Made by a program: the position numbers and the translations under genes
Shown: piece after piece, positions 49,758-57,502 of the stretch
Numbering within the stretch: the first letter of the stretch is position 1
Layout of the letters: each line of letters begins with the position of its first letter
DNA from: Flavivirga abyssicola
GTDB taxonomy: Bacteria; Bacteroidota; Bacteroidia; Flavobacteriales; Flavobacteriaceae
Direction of reading: 5' to 3'
NCBI RefSeq assembly: GCF_030540775.2
Contig: NZ_CP141266.1
Span: forward strand, 1,289,001 to 1,353,000
Length of the DNA stretch: 64,000 nucleotides
Notes under the pieces: model-generated
Database searches by the model: none
What the model was told of the DNA's origin: nothing
What the model saw: the letters and a program-made list of their open reading frames with translations, nothing else

Positions 49758-49854
49758 CGTTTTATCTATTTTGAACGTTTTTTATTTCTGTCTCTTCGAA
49801 TAAAGAATTGCCTGCGGCGGCTTCTTACGTATTAAGGCATTAACTGTTATTAAT

Positions 49855-50310
49855 TTAAAGGTGGTTTTGAGGAATATTTCTGGTCTTTTTAAAAAACTGC
49901 ATAACGGTAAGTGTCGCTACCACTGTTGTTGCTAACCCCATAACAGCGACTATAAAGGTCACCATACCAATATCTACATTAAAATCACCTTTAATTGTTT
50001 GAAGTAATTCTGATAAAAAGGCAGCGTTAATTTCTGTAGCGTAAAACAGAAAAAAAGCTGTAAACATTAACGTTGCAGTAAAACCTGTAACAACGCCTGT
50101 TTTAAAACCTTCATCGTAAGTAAAAGTTTCTGGGTTTTCAAGTTTTTTTAAACGTACGGCTTCACATATTCCAAAGGCAGTAATAACCGCATTAAAAAAA
50201 CTAAATACAGGATTAATGTGTTTATTAAATAATGCTAAAATTAAAAAATAAGAGATTAGTAAAGCACTTGTAAAAAACCCAAATCGAATGGAGAGCGATA
50301 TTTTTTTCAT
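49855..50310 (-). CDS. DUF4199 membrane protein
   Basis: This 151-residue protein has four membrane helices, a central YDEGFKTGVVTGFTATL segment and the short cytoplasmic loop RLKKLENPETF typical of DUF4199. The inner-membrane function is unknown. The gene stands alone on the minus strand between rplU and an EamA transporter gene. Confidence 0.85.
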   Translation of the reverse strand: MKKISLSIRFGFFTSALLISYFLILALFNKHINPVFSFFNAVITAFGICEAVRLKKLENPETFTYDEGFKTGVVTGFTATLMFTAFFLFYATEINAAFLSELLQTIKGDFNVDIGMVTFIVAVMGLATTVVATLTVMQFFKKTRNIPQNHL

Positions 50311-50410
50311 CTTCTTGCTGGTTTACATGTACTTAAATTTCGTAAAAATTTATGTATAAAAATAATTTTGAAGCTACTTTTTTAATTAAAACTATATGTT
50401 TTTAAGCGAA

Positions 50411-51298
50411 TTAGCCCTGTTTTGACTGTTTTTTGTGTGATAAATACACTCCTAATAAGATAATAACACTAGCAACTCCCTGAAGCATGCTAAATACTTC
50501 TCCATCTAAAAAACCCCACATTAAAGCCACAATTGGCATAACAAAGGTTACAGAAGAAGCAAATACTGGCGTTGACATATGTACGAGCTTATTAAATAAT
50601 ATTTTTGCCATTGCCGTACCAAAAAGCGATAGAATCGTAATATAAACCATTGCCATTTTAAATTCTGGGTTTTCAAATGTTTGTGTCGAAAAGAAGTCTG
50701 TAAACACTAAAATAATCATTGCTGGAATTATGATAGCTACAAAATTACCAGTTGCTATTGTTAATGGTTTAACATGTTGTAAATATTTCTTAATAATATT
50801 AACGTTTGCTGCATACATAAGGGTTGATAAAATCACGAAAATTGCATAGAAATAATTTTGATTAGGATTTAAATGTGCGCCTTTCAGAATTAATATTGCT
50901 GTTCCTATAAAACCTATTATAACCCCTAATATTTGTCGCTTTGTAGATGCTATTTTAAAAACAGCGAAGCCTAGTAAAATAGTATTTAGAGGTACTAATG
51001 AATTTAAAATAGAAACTACAGCACTATCAATTTCGGTTTCTGCTATAGCAAAGAAAAAAGCGGGTATTAAAGACCCTAAAAGACCAGAGATTATAATCCA
51101 TTTCCAATCAGATGTTTTAATGGTTTTAATAGTTTTAAAACCCATTGCAAAAAGAAAAAGTCCTGTAATGATAATTCGTAAAGCTCCTAATTGATAAGGC
51201 GTTAATCCCAACAACGATTTTTTAATTAAAATAAACGAGCTTCCCCATATTACAGAAAGTACAAAAAGATAAACCCATTTTGATTTAATGTTGTTCAT
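50411..51298 (-). CDS. EamA-family (DMT) transporter
   Basis: The 295-residue protein has ten membrane helices in two EamA repeats. The first starts VYLFVLSVIWGSSFILIKKSL and the second follows YAIFVILSTLMYAANVNIIKKYL. Members export or exchange metabolites such as amino acids. The substrate cannot be predicted. It is divergent from the heavy-metal-associated lipoprotein gene. Confidence 0.9.
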   Translation of the reverse strand: MNNIKSKWVYLFVLSVIWGSSFILIKKSLLGLTPYQLGALRIIITGLFLFAMGFKTIKTIKTSDWKWIIISGLLGSLIPAFFFAIAETEIDSAVVSILNSLVPLNTILLGFAVFKIASTKRQILGVIIGFIGTAILILKGAHLNPNQNYFYAIFVILSTLMYAANVNIIKKYLQHVKPLTIATGNFVAIIIPAMIILVFTDFFSTQTFENPEFKMAMVYITILSLFGTAMAKILFNKLVHMSTPVFASSVTFVMPIVALMWGFLDGEVFSMLQGVASVIILLGVYLSHKKQSKQG

Positions 51299-51359
51299 TT
51301 AGAGCGGTTTTAGAAATCACAAAATTCTACTTTTTAATGCAATAAACAGCTTTATTTAT

Positions 51360-51367
51360 TAGTTTTG
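51360..51367 (+). promoter_or_regulatory. TAnnTTTG -7 box for the HMA lipoprotein gene
   Basis: TAGTTTTG is an exact consensus match ending 24 bases before the ATG at 51392. Confidence 0.5.
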
Positions 51368-51391
51368 TAAACAACTTAATACTTATAAATA

Positions 51392-51889
51392 ATGAACATA
51401 TTAAAAAATATTATAGCAATTGCAATGGTAGTATTAATTACTATAAGCTGCAAAAATGAAACTAAGCCAGAAGTTAAAACTATAGAAGTTGCGACTGAGA
51501 CTGCTACTAAAGAATTAGATCCTAATGCTACTTACGCAAAAGCAGAATTTACTATTGATGGTATGACTTGTGCTATTGGATGTGCAAAAACCATTGAGAA
51601 AAACATTGCTAAAATGGAAGGTGTAAAATCTGCAACTGTAGATTTTGACAGAAAATTGGCAATGGTAGAATATAACAACGCTAAAGTAACACCTACTTCT
51701 CTTGAAGAAACGGTTACTAAGGTTGCAGATATTTACAAAGTTAGCGACATGAAAACGGTTGAAGGCTTCTCAACTAAAAAAGCATGTGCAGCAGATTGTA
51801 GTAAAGCCTGTTGTGCAAACAAAACGGATGCTGAGAAAAAAGCGTGTGCAGCAGATTGCACTAAAGCTTGTTGTGCTAAAAAGGCGTAA
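51392..51889 (+). CDS. Heavy-metal-associated (HMA) lipoprotein with cysteine-rich tail
   Basis: The 165-residue protein has a lipoprotein signal with the lipobox cysteine in LITISCKN. An HMA domain occupies about residues 50-120; its metal loop reads DGMTCAIGCAKTIEK, a CXXXC variant of the usual CXXC. The C-terminus has two near-identical repeats of CAADC(S/T)KACCA separated by a short linker, adding ten cysteines. I infer a periplasmic or surface metal-binding protein, perhaps for copper or zinc. No metal transporter lies next to it. Confidence 0.88.
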   Translation: MNILKNIIAIAMVVLITISCKNETKPEVKTIEVATETATKELDPNATYAKAEFTIDGMTCAIGCAKTIEKNIAKMEGVKSATVDFDRKLAMVEYNNAKVTPTSLEETVTKVADIYKVSDMKTVEGFSTKKACAADCSKACCANKTDAEKKACAADCTKACCAKKA

Positions 51890-51928
51890 CACTTGATTAA
51901 AGAGACTATCTAAAAATTAGTATATTTT

Positions 51929-51999
51929 GTCATTCAGAGCGTAGCGAAGGATCTCAAGACTGAAGATTTTAATAGATTCTTCGCTACGCTCTGGATGAC
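51929..51999. repeat. 26-bp inverted repeat (flavobacterial GTCATyCAGAGCG type)
   Basis: The left arm 51929-51954 (GTCATTCAGAGCGTAGCGAA...) and right arm 51974-51999 are complementary with two mismatches, around a 19-base loop. Read as protein it gives the familiar HPERSEES string, so a frame across it is not a gene. It may serve as a terminator after the HMA lipoprotein gene. Confidence 0.8.
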
Positions 52000-52186
52000 A
52001 CTTCCCTAAATAAAAAAGAAACTGCTCTGTTATATTCAATACCAAACCAGATAAGTTTTTAACGTTATTTTTATATTGTGATGTAAGCTCTATCTTTGCA
52101 AGAAAATTGTTAGTTAGAGGTATTATGGTTTCTTTTAAACAAATCGCGTATTTGCTTACCAAATAGAATATTACACTAAAAAAGAC

Positions 52187-52891
52187 CTAAACATCATTTA
52201 CTTTTCTTGACTTCTCTATTAAATACCAACACATAAAATAATGTGTAAGGTTAAAAAGTATAATAGCAAGGAACTCTAGTAAACTGGTTTTTTCCATAAA
52301 TAAATTATAACCTTGTAAATAAGAGCTAATAAGGATAGAAATTGTCGAGAATAATAAAAATCGATTTGCTTTAGTTTTGTTATTTGAATATAGCAAAGAA
52401 GCACTAAACACAAATATTGTAACAAAAAAAGCATACAATAAAGTTTCATAAAAAAGACGCATTTCGTTCATCCCTTCAGAATAGATTAAAGTAGGCACAG
52501 CCGCAAGTATTACAATTAAAAAAGAAAACTTTAAAACCCTTTTTATATTCACTACTTGGTAATGCTTGAATAAAATAAGGAAGTAAATAAGAAAAGCGAT
52601 GGCATGTAAAATTATACCTAAAGCATTATACGCCTTATATGGGTGATTAAAGTGATAAAGACCTACAACATTAAATACTAAAGAAAGCAAAAACCATTTA
52701 TTTATTTTATTTGCATTTATAATATGTATAATACAAATTAAAGGAAGCGGAATAAACAATGTTATCTGTCTATCTAAATATTTAGGAAGAATAGCCCCGA
52801 GAGCATCCAAGAAAATAATACCGATAAAAAAAATGCTCACTAAGACTTTTTGTCTAACAAGCTCTCGTATTTCATTTTTAAGTATCTTCAA
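52187..52891 (-). CDS. Multi-helix membrane protein, YhhN-like layout
   Basis: This 234-residue protein has about eight hydrophobic helices with short loops (LFIPLPLICIIHIINANKIN, KWFLLSLVFNVVGLY, FLIYFLILFKHYQVV). The pattern resembles the YhhN/lysoplasmalogenase family, but key motifs are not certain, so I give only a layout similarity. The nearest genes, gldD and gldE, run in the same direction 120 bp downstream of its start, so it might be read separately. Confidence 0.7.
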   Translation of the reverse strand: MKILKNEIRELVRQKVLVSIFFIGIIFLDALGAILPKYLDRQITLFIPLPLICIIHIINANKINKWFLLSLVFNVVGLYHFNHPYKAYNALGIILHAIAFLIYFLILFKHYQVVNIKRVLKFSFLIVILAAVPTLIYSEGMNEMRLFYETLLYAFFVTIFVFSASLLYSNNKTKANRFLLFSTISILISSYLQGYNLFMEKTSLLEFLAIILFNLTHYFMCWYLIEKSRKVNDV

Positions 52892-53011
52892 TTAGATAAT
52901 CTTATTTCTACAAAACTCCGAGGGTAGAGAATTCGCAACAGTCTTGTGCGAAAGATAATGCTTTTTATATATGACTGAATAAAATATCTAAAATTTTAGA
53001 TGAAATACGTC

Positions 53012-53617
53012 CTATTTCCACTGGATAGTTTCCATAAGATGCCTAATATCTTTTTGCAAGTAATTGGCAGCAGGCAAAATAGAATCGTAATTAGGCCTTG
53101 CATAAAAATACAAGGAACCTGTTAAAAAGTGATTAACGCTATCGGTTACATAAAACTGAGCAGGAGATGCTACATTCCCTTTAACTTCAACAAAGCTTCC
53201 ATAGACTTTGTTTTCTTCGTTAATATATGGATACTCAGGAATTTCATCTGCTTTCGCCATATGTTTTTCTGTAAATTTTCTGGCATCCCTTAAATAACTT
53301 GCTAAGTTTTTTTCATCATTTTCAATAGCCTTATAGGTTAAAAAAATGGTTCCTTTTAAGGTTGGGTATTCCAAATTTAATCCATAGCTTTTTGTTGCAG
53401 CTTCAACACTTACTGAATTAATCTTGGTCGCCAATGTATTTGTTTCAAACGAAAAAGGCACATCTACTTTAGCTTCTATATATTTTGCTCTGGGGTAGTC
53501 TAATCTTAAATATCCCTTTGGTTTGGGTACATAATCTCCACCACAAGACGCTAACATAAAAAATCCCAATATTAAGGATGTTTTTAATAAAAAATTGAAA
53601 GTCGGCTTTAAAATCAT
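53012..53617 (-). CDS. gldD: Gliding motility lipoprotein GldD
   Basis: GldD is required for gliding in Flavobacterium and is linked to the type IX secretion/gliding machinery. The 201-residue protein has a lipobox cysteine (FFMLASCGG), then DYVPKPKGYLRLDYP, the family's opening segment, and PAQFYVTDSVNHFLTGSLYF near the C-terminus. It lies 39 bp downstream of gldE, the usual arrangement. Confidence 0.94.
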   Translation of the reverse strand: MILKPTFNFLLKTSLILGFFMLASCGGDYVPKPKGYLRLDYPRAKYIEAKVDVPFSFETNTLATKINSVSVEAATKSYGLNLEYPTLKGTIFLTYKAIENDEKNLASYLRDARKFTEKHMAKADEIPEYPYINEENKVYGSFVEVKGNVASPAQFYVTDSVNHFLTGSLYFYARPNYDSILPAANYLQKDIRHLMETIQWK

Positions 53618-53656
53618 ATCATGTTCAGTTTCCAGTAGTAATCCTTTGATAAAAAA

Positions 53657-54961
53657 TCAAGTTATTGTGAATTTCACAAGTTTAATTCTCTTTTTATCCA
53701 AAGCTTCTATTGTGAAAACGTAATTTTTAAAATTTATTTTGCTATTTAATTTCGGAAAGCTTCCAGAAATTTCCAGTACAAAACCAGCAATGGTTTCTGC
53801 TTCTCCTTTATTATCTTCAAAAATAGTATCATCTTCAGCCTTAATGATTTTATAGAAATCTTTTAAAGCCGTCTTTCCCTCGAAAACAAAATTATTATCA
53901 TCCAGCTTAGAATACATCAAGTCTTCATCATCAAACTCATCACTTATATCTCCTACAATTTCTTCAATAATATCTTCTAAAGAAATCAAACCCGATGTAC
54001 CTCCATATTCATCTACCACAACTGCCAGATGGACTTTTTTCTCCTGGAATTCAGCCATTAAATCATCTAATTTCTTATTTTCTGGAACAAAGAAAGGTTC
54101 TCGTATTAAGCTAGCCCAATCAAACTGTTTTCTATCTATATAAGGCAATAAATCCTTGACATAAAGAATACCTTTTATAGTGTCTACGTTATCCTCATAA
54201 ACTGGGATTCTGGAATAACCATTTGAAATTATTTCGGGAATTATCTCAGCATACTTTTGCTCTATATTTAATGCAAAAATATCAATTCGAGGACGCATAA
54301 CCTGTTTTGTATCTGTATTACCAAAGGATACAATACCTTGTAAAATCTTGTGCTCTTCTTTAGTTGTATCTTCTTCACTTGTTAATTCTAAAGCTTGCGA
54401 AAGTTGATCTACACTTAAATTAGATTTTTGCTTTCCTAGTTTATTATGAATCGCCAAGGTTACTCCTCGCATTGGTAAACTTATTGGTGATAAAATAGCA
54501 TCTAAAATTCGTAACGGGTACGCCATAAAAGAAGCAAACTTTAAATTATTTCTACTCGCATAAATTTTAGGTAAAATTTCACCAAATAATAAAATTAAAA
54601 ATGTAATTACAATAACCTCTACTGTAAATTTAATTAGTGGATTAGTAATATTACTAAACATAAAATCCCCTAAGAAGGCAAACAAAATAACAATACCAAT
54701 ATTTATGAAATTATTGGCTACTAGTATAGTAGCCAATAATTTTTTAGGACGTTTTAATAATTTTGATATAATTTGAATGCGTTTAGAGTTCTCTTCTAAA
54801 CCGTCATCGATATCTTTTCTATTAAGGGAAAATAAAGCTACTTCTGCTCCAGAAATAAGCGCAGAGCAAACTAAAAGTAAAAACAGTAATACAAAACCAG
54901 TGACAACTGAAAAATCAATTGTAATGAATAAAGGTTTAAAACTCGAGGGATCAGGATCCAA
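53657..54961 (-). CDS. gldE: Gliding motility-associated protein GldE (CNNM/CorC family)
   Basis: The 434-residue protein has a CNNM transmembrane domain (about residues 15-190, with SALISGAEVALFSLNRKDID), two CBS domains (MRPRIDIFALNIEQ..., then AVVVDEYGGTSGLISLEDIIEEIVGDISDEFD) and a C-terminal CorC/HlyC domain. It belongs to the magnesium/cobalt-efflux-like membrane proteins and partly compensates for gldD defects in Flavobacterium. It is read with ssb upstream and gldD downstream. Confidence 0.94.
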   Translation of the reverse strand: MDPDPSSFKPLFITIDFSVVTGFVLLFLLLVCSALISGAEVALFSLNRKDIDDGLEENSKRIQIISKLLKRPKKLLATILVANNFINIGIVILFAFLGDFMFSNITNPLIKFTVEVIVITFLILLFGEILPKIYASRNNLKFASFMAYPLRILDAILSPISLPMRGVTLAIHNKLGKQKSNLSVDQLSQALELTSEEDTTKEEHKILQGIVSFGNTDTKQVMRPRIDIFALNIEQKYAEIIPEIISNGYSRIPVYEDNVDTIKGILYVKDLLPYIDRKQFDWASLIREPFFVPENKKLDDLMAEFQEKKVHLAVVVDEYGGTSGLISLEDIIEEIVGDISDEFDDEDLMYSKLDDNNFVFEGKTALKDFYKIIKAEDDTIFEDNKGEAETIAGFVLEISGSFPKLNSKINFKNYVFTIEALDKKRIKLVKFTIT

Positions 54962-54987
54962 ATACTATCTTTTTGGTTTAACTTAAA

Positions 54988-55440
54988 TTAAAATGGAAGA
55001 TCATCATTTTCTTCCCCTACGGGTTTGTTAGTTGACGGTTCATTTTCAACAGGTTTTTGAGCCATTGATTTGCTCGCAGCGGCTGCGTTATTCTCACTCT
55101 CCTTTTTGGTTGAAAGGAATGTAAAATCATTACATTGTATTTCGGTAGAGTATCTCTCATTGCCGCTATCATCCTGCCATTTTCTCGTTTTCAACCTACC
55201 TTCTATATAAACCTTATCACCTTTACTCAAATATTTTTCGCAAATCTCAGCGCCTTTATTTCTAACAACAATATTGTGCCACTCTGTATTTGTAACCCGC
55301 TCGTTAGTTTGCTTATTCGTATATGTTTCGTTTGTAGCTAAAGGAAACCGACCAACACAACCACCGCCTTCAAAATAATGCATTTTTACTTCATCTCCTA
55401 AATGCCCAATTAGCATGACTTTATTTAATGTTCCAGACAT
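54988..55440 (-). CDS. ssb: Single-stranded DNA-binding protein
   Basis: The 150-residue protein has the OB-fold domain (LNKVMLIGHLGDEVKMHYF, TEWHNIVVRNKGAEICEKYLSKGDKVYIEGRL) over about residues 1-108. A flexible tail follows, ending GEENDDLPF, the partner-recruiting tip. The same DDLPF tip ends the DUF3127 protein at 26544. The gene lies 26 bp upstream of gldE, giving the flavobacterial order ssb-gldE-gldD. Confidence 0.96.
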   Translation of the reverse strand: MSGTLNKVMLIGHLGDEVKMHYFEGGGCVGRFPLATNETYTNKQTNERVTNTEWHNIVVRNKGAEICEKYLSKGDKVYIEGRLKTRKWQDDSGNERYSTEIQCNDFTFLSTKKESENNAAAASKSMAQKPVENEPSTNKPVGEENDDLPF

Positions 55441-55462
55441 AATTATTGTTTACTTTAGAACG

Positions 55463-55470
55463 CAAAATTA
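55463..55470 (-). promoter_or_regulatory. TAnnTTTG -7 box for ssb
   Basis: The minus strand reads TAATTTTG, an exact match ending 22 bases before the ssb start codon. It suggests that ssb-gldE-gldD has a promoter separate from mutY. Confidence 0.55.
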
Positions 55471-55630
55471 CAATATTGCGCTGCATTTTTTTAAAATTAA
55501 TAAAAAAATATGATTGTTGTATCTAAACTAATCAAAAATAAGGAATTACTAAAAAAATCATTCTCCATAAATGTTACGATTTCAATAGAAAGACATTTAA
55601 ATTGACTTGAAATTTAAGTTTAAGGGCTAT

Positions 55631-56671
55631 TTAAAAATTAAAAGTTTCAATAAAATTCCCTATTAGAATGGGCACTGCATAATTATGTATTTGATTTATT
55701 GGAATGCCTTCTACTAAAAGCTTATTTACATTTACAACCCAAAACTTAGTATACAAATGCTGATGGGATAATTTATGTACTACAACATCTTTATTATATA
55801 ATGATAGTTCAAACGGCATACCTTTAATTAAACCATGTGCCTTTATGAGTGTTTTTAAAGTTTTATCATCAATATTCTTATTGGTCTCAATAAGAGGGAA
55901 TTGATATAAGTTTTGCCAAATGCCCTTACCTTCTCGCTTTTCCAAAACGGTCTTTTCATCTTCAGAAATAAACACCAAAAAATTGAAATACTTCTTTTTC
56001 GCTTTTGCAGATTTAATTTTAACAGGTAAACTATTTATGGTTTTTTTATTGAAAGCAATACATCCTTTATTATAAGGGCAAATATTACAATCCGGATTTT
56101 TAGGCTTGCACTGTGTAGCACCAAACTCCATAATGGCTTGATTAAACTCTGCCGGATTTTTTTTATCGATTAACTCCTGAGCCAGTGCTTTAAACTCCTT
56201 AGCTCCTTTCGAAGAATTTATAGGTGTATCAATTCCAAAATACCTTGATAAGACTCTATATACGTTACCATCAACAACTGCAGTAACTTCATTAAAACAA
56301 ATAGATGCTATGGCACTTGCCGTATAATCCCCCACACCTTTTAGCTTTAATAAGTCTTTATAATTATCAGGAAACTCACCATTTAATTGGTCTGCAATGT
56401 ATTTGGCTGTTGCGTGTAAATTCCTTGCCCTAGAGTAATACCCAAGTCCTTGCCATAATTTAAGTACGTCTTCTTCATCTGCTTTAGCAAGATCAAAAAC
56501 CGTAGGAAATGTATTGGTAAATGACATATAATATGGAAGCCCTTGTTTAACTTGTGTTTGTTGTAAGATAATTTCTGACAACCATATGTAATAAGGATCT
56601 TTTGTTTGCCTCCAAGGAAGCTCTCTCTTATTATTTGAATACCAGTGAATTAAAATTTCTGAAAATATCAT
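55631..56671 (-). CDS. mutY: A/G-specific adenine DNA glycosylase
   Basis: It removes adenine mispaired with 8-oxoguanine. The 346-residue protein has the catalytic Glu region WLSEIILQQTQV, the helix-hairpin-helix LKGVGDYTASAIAS with the catalytic Asp in VVDGNVYR, and the four-cysteine 4Fe-4S loop CKPKNPDCNICPYNKGC. A C-terminal NUDIX-like domain (about residues 225-345) recognises 8-oxoguanine. It is divergent from the HU gene. Confidence 0.96.
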   Translation of the reverse strand: MIFSEILIHWYSNNKRELPWRQTKDPYYIWLSEIILQQTQVKQGLPYYMSFTNTFPTVFDLAKADEEDVLKLWQGLGYYSRARNLHATAKYIADQLNGEFPDNYKDLLKLKGVGDYTASAIASICFNEVTAVVDGNVYRVLSRYFGIDTPINSSKGAKEFKALAQELIDKKNPAEFNQAIMEFGATQCKPKNPDCNICPYNKGCIAFNKKTINSLPVKIKSAKAKKKYFNFLVFISEDEKTVLEKREGKGIWQNLYQFPLIETNKNIDDKTLKTLIKAHGLIKGMPFELSLYNKDVVVHKLSHQHLYTKFWVVNVNKLLVEGIPINQIHNYAVPILIGNFIETFNF

Positions 56672-56733
56672 TTATCCAATATATACTGCGCACAAAAATA
56701 AACGTTTATAATCTTAAATTTTAATGAATTAGG

Positions 56734-56766
56734 TTTGAAATATTGAATATTAAATTCCTATATTTG
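56734..56766 (+). promoter_or_regulatory. Promoter of the HU gene (-33 TTTG, -7 TAnnTTTG)
   Basis: TTTG (56734-56737) and TATATTTG (56759-56766) are separated by 21 bases, matching the full Bacteroidota consensus. The ATG follows 43 bases later. Confidence 0.8.
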
Positions 56767-56809
56767 CATCCCTCGAAATTGATAGTAACTTAAAAAATAA
56801 AATATTAAA

Positions 56810-57100
56810 ATGACGAAGGCTGATTTAGTAGCAAAAATTTCTGAAAAACTAGGAATTGAAAAAGGAGATGTTCAAGCAACTGTTGAAACATTTATGGAAG
56901 AAGTAAAAACTTCTTTAGAAAGCGGTGATAATGTATACTTAAGAGGTTTTGGAAGCTTCATTATTAAAACAAGAGCGGAAAAAACAGGTAGAAATATTTC
57001 TAAGAACACAACTATAAAAATACCAGCTCATAATATTCCTGCATTTAAACCTGCAAAAGTTTTTGTTGAAGGTGTTAAAACAAATGTAGACGTTAAATAA
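56810..57100 (+). CDS. HU/IHF-family DNA-binding protein
   Basis: This 96-residue nucleoid protein has the helical dimerisation part MTKADLVAKISEKLGIEKGD and the DNA-bending beta arm VYLRGFGSFIIKTRAEKTGRN...IPAHNIPAFKPAK, where the intercalating proline lies in the arm region. A small basic protein gene and rng follow, a conserved flavobacterial order. It is driven by a strong promoter. Confidence 0.96.
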   Translation: MTKADLVAKISEKLGIEKGDVQATVETFMEEVKTSLESGDNVYLRGFGSFIIKTRAEKTGRNISKNTTIKIPAHNIPAFKPAKVFVEGVKTNVDVK

Positions 57101-57141
57101 AACATTAAACTAAATAATTATTAATTTAAAAGACACTATTT

Positions 57142-57234
57142 ATGCCAAGTGGTAAAAAACGTAAAAGACATAAGGTTGCAACGCATAAGCGTAAGAAGCG
57201 TAGACGTGCCAACCGTCACAAAAAGAAAAAATAA
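57142..57234 (+). CDS. 30-residue basic protein (AURKAIP1/COX24-like), probably ribosome-associated
   Basis: The ATG at 57142 starts a frame of 30 codons, beginning MPSGKKRKRHKVATHKRKKR and consisting almost wholly of Lys, Arg and His. The string resembles the AURKAIP1/COX24 C-terminal motif, found in mitochondrial mS38 and in small bacterial ribosomal proteins. It lies 41 bp after the HU gene and before a good terminator, so it is expressed with HU. Ribosome association is inferred from the family, not shown. Confidence 0.85.
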   Translation: MPSGKKRKRHKVATHKRKKRRRANRHKKKK

Positions 57235-57237
57235 ATC

Positions 57238-57269
57238 AAAGAAGTAGTTAATCTAACTACTTCTTTTGG
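57238..57269 (+). terminator. Intrinsic terminator after HU and the basic protein gene
   Basis: AAAGAAGTAGTTA and TAACTACTTCTTT form a perfect 13-bp stem with an ATC loop and a short T run. It separates the HU unit from rng. Confidence 0.8.
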
Positions 57270-57362
57270 TTTTAAAAATAACAAGTTCTTTGAAATGAGT
57301 TCATTATAATTCTGAACGTTTTTAGTGTTTTATGAACTCCACGGATTCAAAAATCCTGTGAA

Positions 57363-57411
57363 GTACCTTAATAAAAAATTAGTTTTGAATCTCTAAGACT
57401 AATTAAGGTAC
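57363..57411 (+). promoter_or_regulatory. Long stem-loop upstream of rng
   Basis: The outer arms GTACCTTA (57363-57370) and TAAGGTAC (57404-57411) are perfectly complementary. Inside them ATTAGT (57378-57383) pairs with ACTAAT (57398-57403). It lies 92-140 bases upstream of the rng start, where an RNase substrate or regulatory leader structure would be expected. Confidence 0.6.
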
Positions 57412-57502
57412 AATATCTAGCAATAAATATTGTTTTTTTATTGTTAGGTAGAAATAATGTATAATCCATCTGTACTTAATTGTATGGATAAAAATTAACT
57501 AA

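Noticed and set aside
51917-52162. 81-codon open frame on the minus strand
   Set aside because: Its last third is the HPERSEES translation of the dispersed inverted repeat, and the rest has no protein-like pattern. It is a repeat artefact.
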